33,554 nt of DNA from Austwickia sp039812465 (GTDB lineage Bacteria > Actinomycetota > Actinomycetes > Actinomycetales > Dermatophilaceae): NCBI GenBank assembly GCA_039812465.1, contig JBDIAS010000018.1, positions 1-33,554 of the forward strand, in the 5' to 3' direction. How positions within the stretch are numbered: position 1 is the stretch's first letter; each line of letters begins with the position of its first letter. Shown here piece by piece: positions 7,806-17,063 of the stretch. The notes beneath the pieces were generated by a model. The model did no database searches. It was not told the origin of the DNA and was given only the letters and a program-made list of their open reading frames with translations. The position numbers and the translations under genes were made by a program.

Positions 7806-10513
7806 TCGGTACCTCCGTCGGGTTCGTCGTCGCTCGCTAGGCTACCTTCCTCGTCCTGCGACGACGCCTGCACCACGTCGCCGAGCCCCCGCGCGGCCGT
7901 GGGCCCCTCGTCGTCTGAGCCGTCCAGGCCGTTCTGATCGCCAGGAACCTCGTGACCATCCGGCCCATCCAGGCCGGCGGCACCGTTCCCGGCGTCCTCG
8001 TCCTCGTCTTCCGCCTCGGCGTTGCGGGCGACCGCGACGATCGCGTCCCCGGGATCCGGCTTGGCGAACTGCACGCCCATCGTGTTCCGGCCGGTCTGGC
8101 GGACTTCGTCGACCCGGCTCCGGACGATCTTGCCCTTCTCCATCACGACCATGACCTCATCGCCCTCGTTGACCGTGAGCGCGCCGACGAGGTCCCCGCC
8201 GCGGTCGGAGATCGCGGCGACGCGCACGCCGAGGCCGGCGCGCCCCTTCACCGGGTAGTCCGATGCCGGAGTCCGCTTGGCCAGCCCGTTCTCGAACACC
8301 ACAAACACGTCCGGGTCGACGCCCTCCGGGATCAAACACATCGACAGCAGGTGGTCACCGTCCCGGAACTTCATCCCTGTGACCCCGCTCGTGGCCCGGC
8401 CCATCGGACGGAGCGTGTCGTCGCCCGCGTGGAACCGCAGGCTCTGCCCCCTCCGCGAGACCAGCAGCAGGTCATCCTCGGCGGAGCACACCCGCGCCCC
8501 GACCAGCTCGTCGCCGTCACGCAGGTTCACGGCGATGAGGCCGCCGGAGCGTGGCGAGTCGTACTCCCCGAGCCGGGTCTTCTTGACCAGCCCGTCCCGC
8601 GTCGCCAACACCAGGTAGGGCGCGACCGCGTAGTCCGGCAGCGCCAGAACGGCCGCGATCCTCTCGTCGGGCAGGAAGGCGAGCAGGTTCGCGACGTGCT
8701 GACCCTTCGCGTCGCGGCCGGCCTCCGGCAGCTCGTACGCCTTGACCCGATAGACCCGCCCGAGGTTGGTGAAGAACAACAGCCAGTGGTGGGTCGTGGT
8801 GACGAAGAAGTGCTCCACGATGTCGTCGCCGCGCAGCTGGGCGCCGCGGACGCCCTTGCCGCCGCGTCGCTGGGAGCGGTACGAGGTCACGGCCGTCCGC
8901 TTGGCGTACCCGCCCCGCGTGATCGTGACCACGACGTCCTCGTCGGGGATCAGGTCCTCCATCGACATGTCGCCGTCGAAGGGGAGGATCTGGGTGCGCC
9001 GCTCGTCGCCGTAGCGCTCGACGATCTCGGCCAGTTCCTCGGAGACGATGCTCCGCTGGCGCGTGGGCGTCGCGAGGATGTCCTCGTAATCCGCGATCCG
9101 CAGGGCGAGCTCGTCGTGCTCGTCGATGAGCTTCTGGCGCTCCAGGGCGGCCAGTCGGCGCAACTGCATGGTGAGGATCGCCTCGGCCTGGACCTCGTCG
9201 ATGTCCAGCAGCGCCATCAAGCCGGTGCGGGCGTCCTCGACCGTCGGGGAACGCCGGATCAACGCGATGACCTCATCGAGCGCGTCCAGCGCCTTGAGCA
9301 GCGCCCGCAGGATGTGCATCCGCTCCTGGGCGCGGGCGAGGCGGTACTGCGTGCGCCGGACGATGACCTCGATCTGGTGATCCACCCAGTAGCGCACGAA
9401 CGCCGAGATCGGCAGCGTCCGCGGCACCCCGTCGACCAGGGCCAGCATGTTGGCCCCGAAGGTCGTCTGCAGTTGGGTCTGCTTGTAGAGGTTGTTGAGC
9501 ACGACCTTGGCGACCGCGTCCCGCTTGAGCACGATCACCAGGCGCTGCCCGGTCCGCCCGGACGTCTCGTCCCGGACGTCGGCAATCCCGGCGAGGCGGC
9601 CCTCCTTGGCCAGCTCGGCGATCTTGCGGGCGAGCGCGTCCGGGTTCACCTGGTAGGGAAGCTCGGTCACGACCAGGCAGGCGCGCCCCGCAATCTCCTC
9701 CACGACGACTCGAGCGCGCATCACGATGGAGCCGCGGCCGGTGCGGTACGCGTCCTCGATGCCGCGCCGGCCCATGATCAGGCCCTGGGTGGGGAAGTCC
9801 GGGCCCTTGATGATCCGGATGCAGGCTTCGAGGCGGTCTTCGCGGGTGGCGTCGGGGTGGGCCAGCACCCACTGCGCGGCCTCGGCGACCTCGCGCAGGT
9901 TGTGCGGCGGGATCTGGGTGGCCATGCCGACCGCGATCCCGGCGCTGCCGTTGACCAGCAGGTTCGGGAACCGGGCCGGCAGGACGTCCGGCTCCTGGCT
10001 CTTGCCGTCGTAGTTGTCGTGGAAGTCGACCGTGTCCTCATGGATGTCGCGCACCATCTCCATGGCGAGCGAGGCCATCCGGCACTCGGTGTACCGGGCG
10101 GCGGCCGCGCCGTCATCGCCCGCGTTGCCGAAGTTGCCCTGCCCGTCGACGAGCGGGTAGCGCATCACCCACGGCTGCACGAGGCGGGCGAGAGCGTCGT
10201 AGATCGCCGAGTCGCCGTGCGGGTGATATTGCGCCATCACGTCGCCGACGACGCGGGCACACTTGTTGAACCCGCGGTCGGGCCGGAACCCGCCGTCGTA
10301 CATCGCGTAAACGATCCGACGGTGCACGGGCTTGAGACCGTCGCGGACGTCGGGCAGCGCGCGGCTCACGATGACGCTCATCGCGTACTCGATGTAGCTG
10401 CGCTGCATCTCCGCCGTCAGGTCGACGGGTTCGACGCGATCGACCTCGACGGATCCGCGCTCCCCGGTCCCGTCGGCGCCGGTCAGGTCGATCGGGGTCT
10501 GGTCGTCGGTCAC
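7802..10513 (-). CDS. gyrA: DNA gyrase subunit A
   Basis: The 903-aa breakage-reunion subunit works with GyrB to introduce negative supercoils. The active-site tyrosine is Y141 in AAARYTECRM. The quinolone-determining region YHPHGDSAIYDAL keeps Ser102 and Asp106, the residues usually changed in resistant strains. The gyrase-specific GyrA box QRRGGKG is present, confirming gyrase rather than topoisomerase IV. After the six-bladed C-terminal domain comes an acidic Asp/Glu/Gly tail of about 70 residues. The start is GTG at 10513, six bases after GAGGGG, which overlaps the gyrB stop. The reading frame stays open upstream but would run into gyrB. Confidence 0.98.
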   Translation of the reverse strand: MTDDQTPIDLTGADGTGERGSVEVDRVEPVDLTAEMQRSYIEYAMSVIVSRALPDVRDGLKPVHRRIVYAMYDGGFRPDRGFNKCARVVGDVMAQYHPHGDSAIYDALARLVQPWVMRYPLVDGQGNFGNAGDDGAAAARYTECRMASLAMEMVRDIHEDTVDFHDNYDGKSQEPDVLPARFPNLLVNGSAGIAVGMATQIPPHNLREVAEAAQWVLAHPDATREDRLEACIRIIKGPDFPTQGLIMGRRGIEDAYRTGRGSIVMRARVVVEEIAGRACLVVTELPYQVNPDALARKIAELAKEGRLAGIADVRDETSGRTGQRLVIVLKRDAVAKVVLNNLYKQTQLQTTFGANMLALVDGVPRTLPISAFVRYWVDHQIEVIVRRTQYRLARAQERMHILRALLKALDALDEVIALIRRSPTVEDARTGLMALLDIDEVQAEAILTMQLRRLAALERQKLIDEHDELALRIADYEDILATPTRQRSIVSEELAEIVERYGDERRTQILPFDGDMSMEDLIPDEDVVVTITRGGYAKRTAVTSYRSQRRGGKGVRGAQLRGDDIVEHFFVTTTHHWLLFFTNLGRVYRVKAYELPEAGRDAKGQHVANLLAFLPDERIAAVLALPDYAVAPYLVLATRDGLVKKTRLGEYDSPRSGGLIAVNLRDGDELVGARVCSAEDDLLLVSRRGQSLRFHAGDDTLRPMGRATSGVTGMKFRDGDHLLSMCLIPEGVDPDVFVVFENGLAKRTPASDYPVKGRAGLGVRVAAISDRGGDLVGALTVNEGDEVMVVMEKGKIVRSRVDEVRQTGRNTMGVQFAKPDPGDAIVAVARNAEAEDEDEDAGNGAAGLDGPDGHEVPGDQNGLDGSDDEGPTAARGLGDVVQASSQDEEGSLASDDEPDGGTE

Positions 10514-10523
10514 AGTCGGCCCC

Positions 10524-12695
10524 TCACAGGTCCAGGAAGCGGGCGTCGCGGGCGTTGCGCTGGATAAAGCTACGGCGGGATTGGACGTCTTCACCCATGA
10601 GAACGCTGAACATCTCGTCCGCGGCCGCCGCGTCGTCCAGGGTCACCTGCAGCAGCACCCGGTGCTCTGGGTCCATCGTGGTCTCCCACAGCTCCTGCGC
10701 GTTCATCTCGCCGAGACCCTTGTAGCGCTGGATCGGCGAGTCCTTCGGCAACCGCCATCCCCTGTCCTCCCCTGCGGCCCGCAGCTCGTCGCGCTGCCGG
10801 TCGGAGAAGGCGAACTCGTGCGGGTGGTTGCTCCACTTGAGCCGGTAGAGCGGCGGCTGCGCCAGGTAGACGTACCCCGCCTCGATCAGGGGCCGCATGA
10901 ACCGGAACAACAAGGTCAAGAGGAGCGTACGGATGTGCATGCCGTCGACGTCGGCGTCCGCCATCAGCACGATCTTGTGGTAGCGCGCCTTGTCCAGGTC
11001 GAAGTCCTCGCCGATGCCGGTGCCGAAGCCGCTGATCAGGGCCTGCACCTCCTGGTTGGCGAGCACCTTGTCGATGCGGGCCTTCTCGACGTTGAGGATC
11101 TTGCCGCGGATCGGCAGGATCGCCTGGTTGAACGGGTCCCGCCCGTCCTTCGCGGAGCCGCCGGCCGAGTCGCCTTCGACGATGTAGATCTCGGAGACCG
11201 ACGGGTCCTTGGACTGGCAGTCGCGCAGCTTGCCCGGCAGCCCCCCGGACTCCATCAGGCCCTTGCGCCGCGTGTTCTCCCGCGCCTTGCGGGCCGCGAT
11301 CCTGGCCGCGGCCGCCTGGACAGCCTTGCGCACGATCTCCCGGCCCGCGCCCGGGTGGCGCTCCAGCCAGTCCCCGAACTCGCTCGTCATCGCGCTCTGG
11401 ACGAACCCCTTGACCTCGGAGTTGCCCAGCTTCGTCTTGGTCTGACCCTCGAACTGCGGCTCACCCAGCTTCACCGAGACGACCGCAGTTAAACCCTCCC
11501 GGACATCTTCACCCGTGAGGTTGTCCTCCTTCTCCTTGAGGAGGTTCTGGGCGCGGGCGAACTCGTTGATGAGCCGGGTCAGCGCGGCCCGGAAGCCCTC
11601 CTCGTGGGTGCCGCCCTCGTGGGTGTTGATGGTGTTCGCGTACGTGTGCACGGACTCGGTGAACCCGGTCGTCCACTGCATGGCGACCTCGAGCGATAGA
11701 TCCCTCTCGGGGTTCTCCATCTCGAACGCGATGACGTCCTCGTTCACGGGCTCGCTGCGCTTGCTGGCGTTCAGGTGGTTGACGTAATCCACCAGCCCGC
11801 CGTCGTAGCGGTAGGTGACCGTCCGGCCCACGGCGCGCCCCTGCGGGTCCACCGCGACCTCGGCCGCGCGCGCCTCGACGGCCGGCGCCAGGGCGTGAGC
11901 CCCCGTCTCGGTGTCGGTCGGCTCGGCGTCGTCGACGAACTCGTCGTCCTCGCTCAGTTCCTCCGCGGCGTCCTGCACCGCCTGGTCGCGCTCGTCGATC
12001 AGGCAGATGGTCAGGCCCTTGTTGAGGAAGGCCATCTGCTGGAAGCGGGCGCGGATGGTCTCGAAGTCGTACGTGACGCTGTCGAAGATCTCGGGGTTGG
12101 GCCAGAACGTGATCGTGGTGCCGGTGGGCTGGTCGGGCGCGAGGGGCTCCATCTTGGCCAGGGGTGCGTCCGGCACCCCGTGCGTGAAGGCCATCCGGAA
12201 GACGTGGCCCTTCTGGCGGACCTCGACCTCCATCCGGGAGGACAGCGCGTTGACCACCGAGGACCCGACACCGTGCAGGCCGCCGGACACCTTGTATCCG
12301 CCGCCGCCGAACTTGCCACCCGCGTGCAGCTGGGTGAGCACGAGTTCGACGGCCGAGACCCCTTCGATCGGGTGGATGTCGGTCGGGATGCCGCGGCCGT
12401 TGTCGACCACCTGCACGCCGCCGTCGGCGCGTAACGTCACGTCGACGCGGTCCGCGTAACCGGCCAGGGCCTCGTCCACGGAGTTGTCCACGATCTCCCA
12501 GACGAGGTGGTGCAGGCCCCGCTCGCCGGTCGACCCGATGTACATGCCAGGTCGTTTCCGGACGGCCTCGAGGCCCTCCAGGACGGTGATCGCGCTCGCA
12601 TCGTAGGTCGGATCGCTCTGCCCGAGGTGCTCTGCGCGGGACGTGCCTGTCGTGGTGTCGCCTTCGTCTGGTTGCTCGGGCTGAGACTGCGTCAC
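10524..12695 (-). CDS. gyrB: DNA gyrase subunit B
   Basis: The 723-aa ATPase/TOPRIM subunit has a GHKL ATPase with EIVDNSVDEALAG (68-79), DNGRGIP (98-104) and GGLHGVGSSVVNALS (138-152). The TOPRIM motif EGDSAGGSA and the metal-binding DADVDG segment are present, as is the C-terminal GLGEMN motif. An acidic, Ala-rich insertion lies between the ATPase and transducer regions (about 238-292). Mycobacterial GyrB has an insertion there too. The chosen GTG at 12695 follows GAGGAC at proper spacing. The open frame upstream to 12758 has no clear ribosome-binding site. It forms an operon with gyrA, ten bases apart. Confidence 0.98.
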   Translation of the reverse strand: MTQSQPEQPDEGDTTTGTSRAEHLGQSDPTYDASAITVLEGLEAVRKRPGMYIGSTGERGLHHLVWEIVDNSVDEALAGYADRVDVTLRADGGVQVVDNGRGIPTDIHPIEGVSAVELVLTQLHAGGKFGGGGYKVSGGLHGVGSSVVNALSSRMEVEVRQKGHVFRMAFTHGVPDAPLAKMEPLAPDQPTGTTITFWPNPEIFDSVTYDFETIRARFQQMAFLNKGLTICLIDERDQAVQDAAEELSEDDEFVDDAEPTDTETGAHALAPAVEARAAEVAVDPQGRAVGRTVTYRYDGGLVDYVNHLNASKRSEPVNEDVIAFEMENPERDLSLEVAMQWTTGFTESVHTYANTINTHEGGTHEEGFRAALTRLINEFARAQNLLKEKEDNLTGEDVREGLTAVVSVKLGEPQFEGQTKTKLGNSEVKGFVQSAMTSEFGDWLERHPGAGREIVRKAVQAAAARIAARKARENTRRKGLMESGGLPGKLRDCQSKDPSVSEIYIVEGDSAGGSAKDGRDPFNQAILPIRGKILNVEKARIDKVLANQEVQALISGFGTGIGEDFDLDKARYHKIVLMADADVDGMHIRTLLLTLLFRFMRPLIEAGYVYLAQPPLYRLKWSNHPHEFAFSDRQRDELRAAGEDRGWRLPKDSPIQRYKGLGEMNAQELWETTMDPEHRVLLQVTLDDAAAADEMFSVLMGEDVQSRRSFIQRNARDARFLDL

Positions 12696-12799
12696 GGACG
12701 TCCTCGCTGCGATGGATGCCGCTCGCTCGACTCTCCCGAGCGCGGGGGCCCGAGACAACGCGCCGAGCCCGCGTTCGGTAGGTCAGATGGACATCAGAC

Positions 12800-12805
12800 A
12801 GTCTA
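12800..12805 (-). promoter_or_regulatory. possible gyrB -10 element
   Basis: On the minus strand GGTAGACTG contains TAGACT, a good actinobacterial -10 (TAnnnT), about 105 nt before the gyrB start. The bases 17-18 nt further upstream (GCGAGTT) are a weak -35. The call rests on position and one hexamer only. Confidence 0.35.
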
Positions 12806-13075
12806 CCGTGACGCGGCACCCAACTCGCGCACCCCTCCACCGTGTCGGGGCAACCACACCTCCCCTACAGGCTCACGACGGCGCCGGGACGGCGCGCAGA
12901 GCGCCGAACCGGGGTGGACGTGTGTCCCGGTATGGATCCGGGGGGAGAACGCGTCTACGGCGCGCGGACACGAGGGTCCCGATCCGCCCAGCGTCGTTAT
13001 CGCGGCTCGGACGGCGAGCCAGTGCCGATCCCTGGCACCGCCGCCGAGTCCGCGCGCGGCGCCCGACTTCCGCGC

Positions 13076-13140
13076 CTGACCACTGCATCCGACCGCGGCA
13101 TCCGACCGCTGCGTCCGACTGCGGTGCCCGACCGCTGCGA
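13076..13140. repeat. degenerate 13-nt tandem repeat, five units
   Basis: Units of the form CCGACCGCGGCAT repeat head to tail at 13076, 13089, 13102, 13115 and 13128 with one to four changes each. No hairpin or protein-coding role is apparent. Confidence 0.65.
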
Positions 13141-13301
13141 GCCGACCCGCGCGCGAAGGAAGGACGCCCGCCTACGGCCCTGACCAGCACCGGAGCGACC
13201 ACAGCCGGCAACCTTGCGGCACCGAGAGCGAACCCGTTGAACTGCAAGGATACTCACCATCGAAGTGCACGCCGGGTCCCGCGTCGCGTAGCGTTCGCCC
13301 C

Positions 13302-14033
13302 ATGGCCCCCTCCTCGAGCCGTCGCGGCCGGGCCGTGCCCGGCCGCGGGAGCAAGCGATTCGCGTCGGCCGCGCTGCTGGTCGCCGCGAGCCTCGGGCTG
13401 GCGGGCTGCCAAGGGGACGACGGGATCCCGCCCGCGCCATCGGGTCCCGCGACAGGCGCGGTGCCGAGCTCCAGCATCACGCCCACGAGCTTCACCGTGC
13501 CGGCCGCACCGGCTCCCCCGGGCACCCAGGTGGTCACGGACGGGCAGCGTGGCGTCGCCTTCGCGCTGCCGCAGGACTTCACCGCCGCGGACTTCGCGGT
13601 CATCCTCGCGGACCCGCAGAAGAAGGCGGAGATGAACCGCCTCTTCACCGAGCTCGCCCTGGCCCCCGGCGTCCTCGACCAGCTCGCCCAGCAGGTCAGC
13701 TTCGCGGCGTTCGCGCAGCCGACCGCGAAGGGCAGCGACACGGTGAGCATCACCCGTCCGAGCCTGCCGCGGTTCATCTCCAGCGAGGAGATCACGGGCC
13801 AGCTGGCCACGTTCCCAGAGATCCGCGTGGGCGATACCCGCAGCGTGCCCACTTCGCTCGGCGAGGCCCGGCGGACCCCGTACTCCTACACGCTCAAAAC
13901 CATCCCGCTCTCCGGGGAGTTCCTGCAGGTCCCCTCCCCCGCCGGGATCACCCAGGTGATCGTGACCTCCCCGACCGAGCGCACGGCCGCGGCGATCGCG
14001 GACACGATCCTGGCCACCTGGTCCGCGCGCTGA
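13302..14033 (+). CDS. putative secreted lipoprotein of unknown function
   Basis: The 243-aa product has an Arg/Lys-rich N-terminus, a hydrophobic segment ASAALLVAASLGLAGC, and a lipobox LAGC with C36 as the acylation site. A Pro/Ser/Thr/Ala linker (about 40-75) spaces a soluble domain (about 78-243) from the membrane. The domain opens with GTQVVTDGQRGVAFALPQDF and ends VIVTSPTERTAAAIADTILATW. A trailing helix after a beta-rich core recalls small lipoproteins of the PsbP/Mog1/LpqN-like fold, but that is only inference. It is on the opposite strand to both neighbours and separates gyrB from dciA, which are usually adjacent. Its GC-rich codon use supports a real gene. Confidence 0.85.
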   Translation: MAPSSSRRGRAVPGRGSKRFASAALLVAASLGLAGCQGDDGIPPAPSGPATGAVPSSSITPTSFTVPAAPAPPGTQVVTDGQRGVAFALPQDFTAADFAVILADPQKKAEMNRLFTELALAPGVLDQLAQQVSFAAFAQPTAKGSDTVSITRPSLPRFISSEEITGQLATFPEIRVGDTRSVPTSLGEARRTPYSYTLKTIPLSGEFLQVPSPAGITQVIVTSPTERTAAAIADTILATWSAR

Positions 14034-14060
14034 GTCTCGCCCGTCGGAGGCCGGCGGGAC

Positions 14061-14684
14061 TCACCCGTACGTGTCCCGCGGACCGCGTCCACCCGGGGCG
14101 CTGCGCCGGCCGCGGCGCCAGCTCGGCGCCGTCGGGCCGAGCACGTTCAACTGCGTGACGACCCCCTCGCCCGCCTCCGCGGCGATCTTGGCCAGGATGC
14201 CGTCGGTCAGGAAGCGCAGATGGGTGGCCCAGGCCGTGCTGTCCGCCTGCACGGTGAGCACGCCGTCCTCGAAGGTTCGCGGGGCGACGTGCTGCGCCAC
14301 CTCCGGTCCCACGGTCGCCGTCCACCGGGCGATGACGGCGCCGACCGCGACGTCGTCCCGCCAGCCCCGGTCGCCCACCAACCGGTCGAGCTGGTCGCCC
14401 AACGCGACGGGATCGCGCCCGTCCTGGCGCGAGGAGCTGTAGACCGCCTCGCCGCGTCGCCGCGAGCCCCGTCCGCGACTGAGGGCGATGCCGGGCCGCA
14501 GCCCCCGGTCGCGCGCGTTGACCCGGGCGCGGGCCAGCGCGGCGGCCGCAGACAGATCGAGGCGACCCTTCTCGTCCTCGTGTTCCTCCGGGATCGTCGC
14601 GTTGTCAGGACCGTCGCCGTCGGCGTCCCCGTCGTCCGTCGAGCCGACGCCCTCGCCACGGGCGCGGGCCTCGTCGTCAGTCAT
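14061..14684 (-). CDS. DUF721 / DciA-like protein
   Basis: The 207-aa protein has a disordered acidic N-terminus, then ALARARVNARDRG and a C-terminal DUF721 domain (about 90-190). That domain includes VIARWTATVGPEVAQHVAPRTFEDGVLTV and STAWATHLRFLTDGILAKI. In bacteria lacking DnaC/DnaI, DciA recruits or loads the replicative helicase DnaB. The actinobacterial DUF721 proteins encoded between recF and gyrB belong to this group. The start ATG at 14684 overlaps the recF stop by eight bases, implying translational coupling. The basic C-terminal tail (SWRRGRRSAPGGRG) could bind DNA. Confidence 0.88.
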   Translation of the reverse strand: MTDDEARARGEGVGSTDDGDADGDGPDNATIPEEHEDEKGRLDLSAAAALARARVNARDRGLRPGIALSRGRGSRRRGEAVYSSSRQDGRDPVALGDQLDRLVGDRGWRDDVAVGAVIARWTATVGPEVAQHVAPRTFEDGVLTVQADSTAWATHLRFLTDGILAKIAAEAGEGVVTQLNVLGPTAPSWRRGRRSAPGGRGPRDTYG

Positions 14685-15903
14685 CGCTTCCTCCCTCCGG
14701 CCCGACCCGGCCGTCCGCGACGCGCAGGGTCTGCCCGGCGAGGGTGGCCGGTACGTCGTCCGGGACGGCCGCGGTGATGACGACCTGCTCGGCGTCCGCG
14801 ATCAACCCCGCGAGGCGCTCGCGCCGGCCCTCGTCGAGCTCTGCGAAGACATCGTCCAGCATCAGCACGGGGTCCTGGCGCAGGTCTCGGCGCAGCAGCT
14901 GGAAGGCCGCGAGGCGCAGTCCCAGCGCCAGGCTCCAGGACTCTCCGTGGCTGGCATAGCCGCGGGCTGGCAGCTCGCCGAGGGACAGGACGACCTCGTC
15001 GCGGTGCGGCCCAACCAGCGTGACCCCGCGGTCGAGCTCCTCGCGCCGTCGGCTCGCGAGCGCCGCCTGGATCTGCGCGTGCAGTTCCCCGTGCTCGGGC
15101 ACCTCGCCCGCGGCAATGGGGTCGGCGGAGTCCTCCAGCAGCGAGGAGCGGTAGACGGCGGCGGCCTGGGCCGATGCGGCGCTGACGGTCTCGTACGCCT
15201 CCGTCAGGAACGGCCGCAAGTCCCGAAGCAGCCGGAGCCGCGCGTAGAGCAGCTGGGCCCCGACGGTCGCCAGCTGGTCGTTCCACACCTCCAGCGTGTG
15301 CGCGGCCAGCGCCTCGTCCTCGACGGACGGGCCGGCGTCCCGGGCGGAGGAGCTGCGTCGGGCGCCACGCCCCCGGCGCTCCCCGCGCAGCTGGGCCGCC
15401 GCGGATTTCAGGAGCGCGTTGCGCTGTCGCACGATCCGTTCGTAATCGGAGCGCACCGCCGCCCAGCGGGGCTGTCGGGCCACCAGAAGCTCGTCGAGGA
15501 ACCGCCGCCGCTCGGCGGGATCCCCCTTGACCAGTGCGAGATCCTCCGGCGCGAACAGGACGGCGCGCAGTGTGCCGAGCAGGTCCCGCGCACGGGGTAG
15601 GGGCGAGCGGTTCAGCCGGGCCCGGTTGGCGCGCCCGGGCAGGATCTCCAGTTCGGCGAGCGTGCGGCGCCCGTGCTGTTCGATCGCGGCGCCGAGGAGG
15701 GCGCGCTCCGCCCCCATTCGTACGAGGGGCGCGTCCTGCGCGACCCGGTGCGAGGAGAGGGTGGCCAGGTAACCGACGGCCTCGACGAGGTTGGTCTTGC
15801 CTTGGCCGTTGTGTCCGAGCAGGGTCGTGGGCCCCGGCCCGAGGGGCACCTGCGCTTGCTCGTAGCTGCGGAAGTCCACCACGGACAGGTGTGAGACATG
15901 CAC
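14677..15903 (-). CDS. recF: DNA replication/repair protein RecF
   Basis: This 408-aa ABC-type ATPase acts with RecO and RecR to load RecA at gaps. Walker A GHNGQGKTN lies near residue 30. The ABC signature SHGESWSLALGLRLA and Walker B VLMLDDVFAELDEGRR are in the C-terminal half, followed by QVVITAA. The start is GTG at 15903, giving VHVSHLSVVDFRSY, the canonical RecF N-terminus. The frame is open further upstream but would run back into dnaN. The Shine-Dalgarno is weak (AGGCC), so it may rely on coupling to dnaN 26 bases upstream. A low-complexity Arg/Ser linker (RGERRGRGARRSSSARD) interrupts the middle. Confidence 0.95.
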   Translation of the reverse strand: MHVSHLSVVDFRSYEQAQVPLGPGPTTLLGHNGQGKTNLVEAVGYLATLSSHRVAQDAPLVRMGAERALLGAAIEQHGRRTLAELEILPGRANRARLNRSPLPRARDLLGTLRAVLFAPEDLALVKGDPAERRRFLDELLVARQPRWAAVRSDYERIVRQRNALLKSAAAQLRGERRGRGARRSSSARDAGPSVEDEALAAHTLEVWNDQLATVGAQLLYARLRLLRDLRPFLTEAYETVSAASAQAAAVYRSSLLEDSADPIAAGEVPEHGELHAQIQAALASRRREELDRGVTLVGPHRDEVVLSLGELPARGYASHGESWSLALGLRLAAFQLLRRDLRQDPVLMLDDVFAELDEGRRERLAGLIADAEQVVITAAVPDDVPATLAGQTLRVADGRVGPEGGSDD

Positions 15904-15929
15904 GGGCAGGCCTGGGCGGGCCCGGCGGG

Positions 15930-17063
15930 TCAGCCGGAGAAGCGGATCGGCATCAAGACGTAGCGGTACGCCGGGTCTCCGACGGCCTCGGCCTCGCTCT
16001 GGCCGGACAGCACCGCCGGGCGGCTGCTCTGGGTGAACGCGAGGCGCGTGAACTCGGTGCCGGTCGCGTGAAGGCCGTCCAGCAGGTAGTGCGGGTTGAA
16101 CGCGATCTCCAGGTCGGGACCAGTGAGCGTGCACTCGATCTCTTCGAAGGCCTGCGCGTCGTCGCCCGCGCCGGCATCGATCGCCAGCTGACCCTGGGTG
16201 AAGCGCAGGCGGACCGGGGTGTTGCGGTCCGCGACCAGCGCCACCCGCTTCACGGCCTCGACCAGGGACGACGTCTGGGTGACCGCCTCCGTCTCGACCG
16301 AGGTCGGGAAGATCGAGGTCACGCGGGGGTACTCGCCATCCAGCAGCCGACTCGTCGTCCGCCGCGCCCCGGCCTCGAAGCCGACCAGACCGTCGCCTCC
16401 GGCGGCGTCCCCGAGGGCGATGTCGATCGAGGCGCTCGCTCCCAGCGCCTTCGCGGTGTCCGCCAGCGTGCGGGCCGGGATGAGCAGGACGGCTTCGGCG
16501 TCCGCGTCACGCGGCGCCCACTCCAGCTCCCGGATGGCCAGCCGGTAGCGGTCGGTGGCCAGCAGCGTCATCCGCGGCCCGTCGATCTCCACGCGCACGC
16601 CGGTGAGGATGGGCAGCGTGTCGCTGCGGTCCGCCGCCACGGCCACCTGCGCAACGGCCTGGGTGAAGATGTCGCCGGCCACGGACCCGGAGGGCTCCGG
16701 CGACACCGGCAGGGTCGGGTACTCCTCGTGCGGCATCCGCAACAGGCTGAACTGGCTGGAACCGCACGTCAGCTGCACCTTGGTGCCCTCGGTGGCCACC
16801 TCGATGGGACGGTCCGGCAGGTTGCGGCAGATATCGGCCAGCAGTCGGCCGAGCACGAGCACGGTGCCGCCCTCGGACACGTCCGCGGGCACCGTGATCC
16901 GGGCCGAGGTTTCGTAGTCGAACGCCGACAGGGTGAGCGTGCCGGCGTCGTCGGCCTCCAGGAGAACGCCCGCGAGGACGGGTACGGGCGGCCTGTTCGG
17001 CAGTCCTCGAGCAGCCCACGTGACGGCATCCGCGAGGACATCGCGTTCCACACGGAACTTCAC
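15930..17063 (-). CDS. dnaN: DNA polymerase III beta subunit (sliding clamp)
   Basis: The 377-aa clamp encircles DNA and tethers polymerase III. It starts with KFRVERDVLADAVTWAARGLPNRPPVPVLAG and ends YRYVLMPIRFSG, the typical C-terminus. Three repeated clamp domains of about 120 residues can be followed. The start is GTG at 17063, with AGGGG about ten bases upstream. It is the first gene leftward from oriC, followed by recF and the DciA-like gene. Confidence 0.98.
   Translation of the reverse strand: MKFRVERDVLADAVTWAARGLPNRPPVPVLAGVLLEADDAGTLTLSAFDYETSARITVPADVSEGGTVLVLGRLLADICRNLPDRPIEVATEGTKVQLTCGSSQFSLLRMPHEEYPTLPVSPEPSGSVAGDIFTQAVAQVAVAADRSDTLPILTGVRVEIDGPRMTLLATDRYRLAIRELEWAPRDADAEAVLLIPARTLADTAKALGASASIDIALGDAAGGDGLVGFEAGARRTTSRLLDGEYPRVTSIFPTSVETEAVTQTSSLVEAVKRVALVADRNTPVRLRFTQGQLAIDAGAGDDAQAFEEIECTLTGPDLEIAFNPHYLLDGLHATGTEFTRLAFTQSSRPAVLSGQSEAEAVGDPAYRYVLMPIRFSG

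Larger units (their letters stand above)
12696..13301. other. 606-nt intergenic region between divergent gyrB and lipoprotein gene
   Basis: The open frames here are arginine-rich GC artefacts and none resembles a protein. On the minus strand there is a possible gyrB -10 (TAGACT, plus-strand 12800-12805) without a clear -35. Near the lipoprotein side is a 13-nt tandem repeat (13076-13140). Confidence 0.6.

Noticed and set aside
7952..10567. An 871-codon plus-strand open frame opposite gyrA
   Set aside because: Antisense shadow of gyrA. The protein is unlike any family and rich in His/Arg/Gln, as expected from reverse-frame GC-rich codons.
11818..11985. Acidic insertion in GyrB as a novelty
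   Set aside because: Mycobacterial GyrB has a comparable insertion at this place, so it is a normal actinobacterial feature.
10524..12758. An upstream gyrB start giving 744 residues
   Set aside because: The extra N-terminal residues are not conserved. The GTG at 12695 has a proper ribosome-binding site.
12842..13247. Small open frames on both strands between gyrB and the lipoprotein gene
   Set aside because: Arg/Pro-rich composition, no ribosome-binding site, no family resemblance, and they include the 13-nt repeat.
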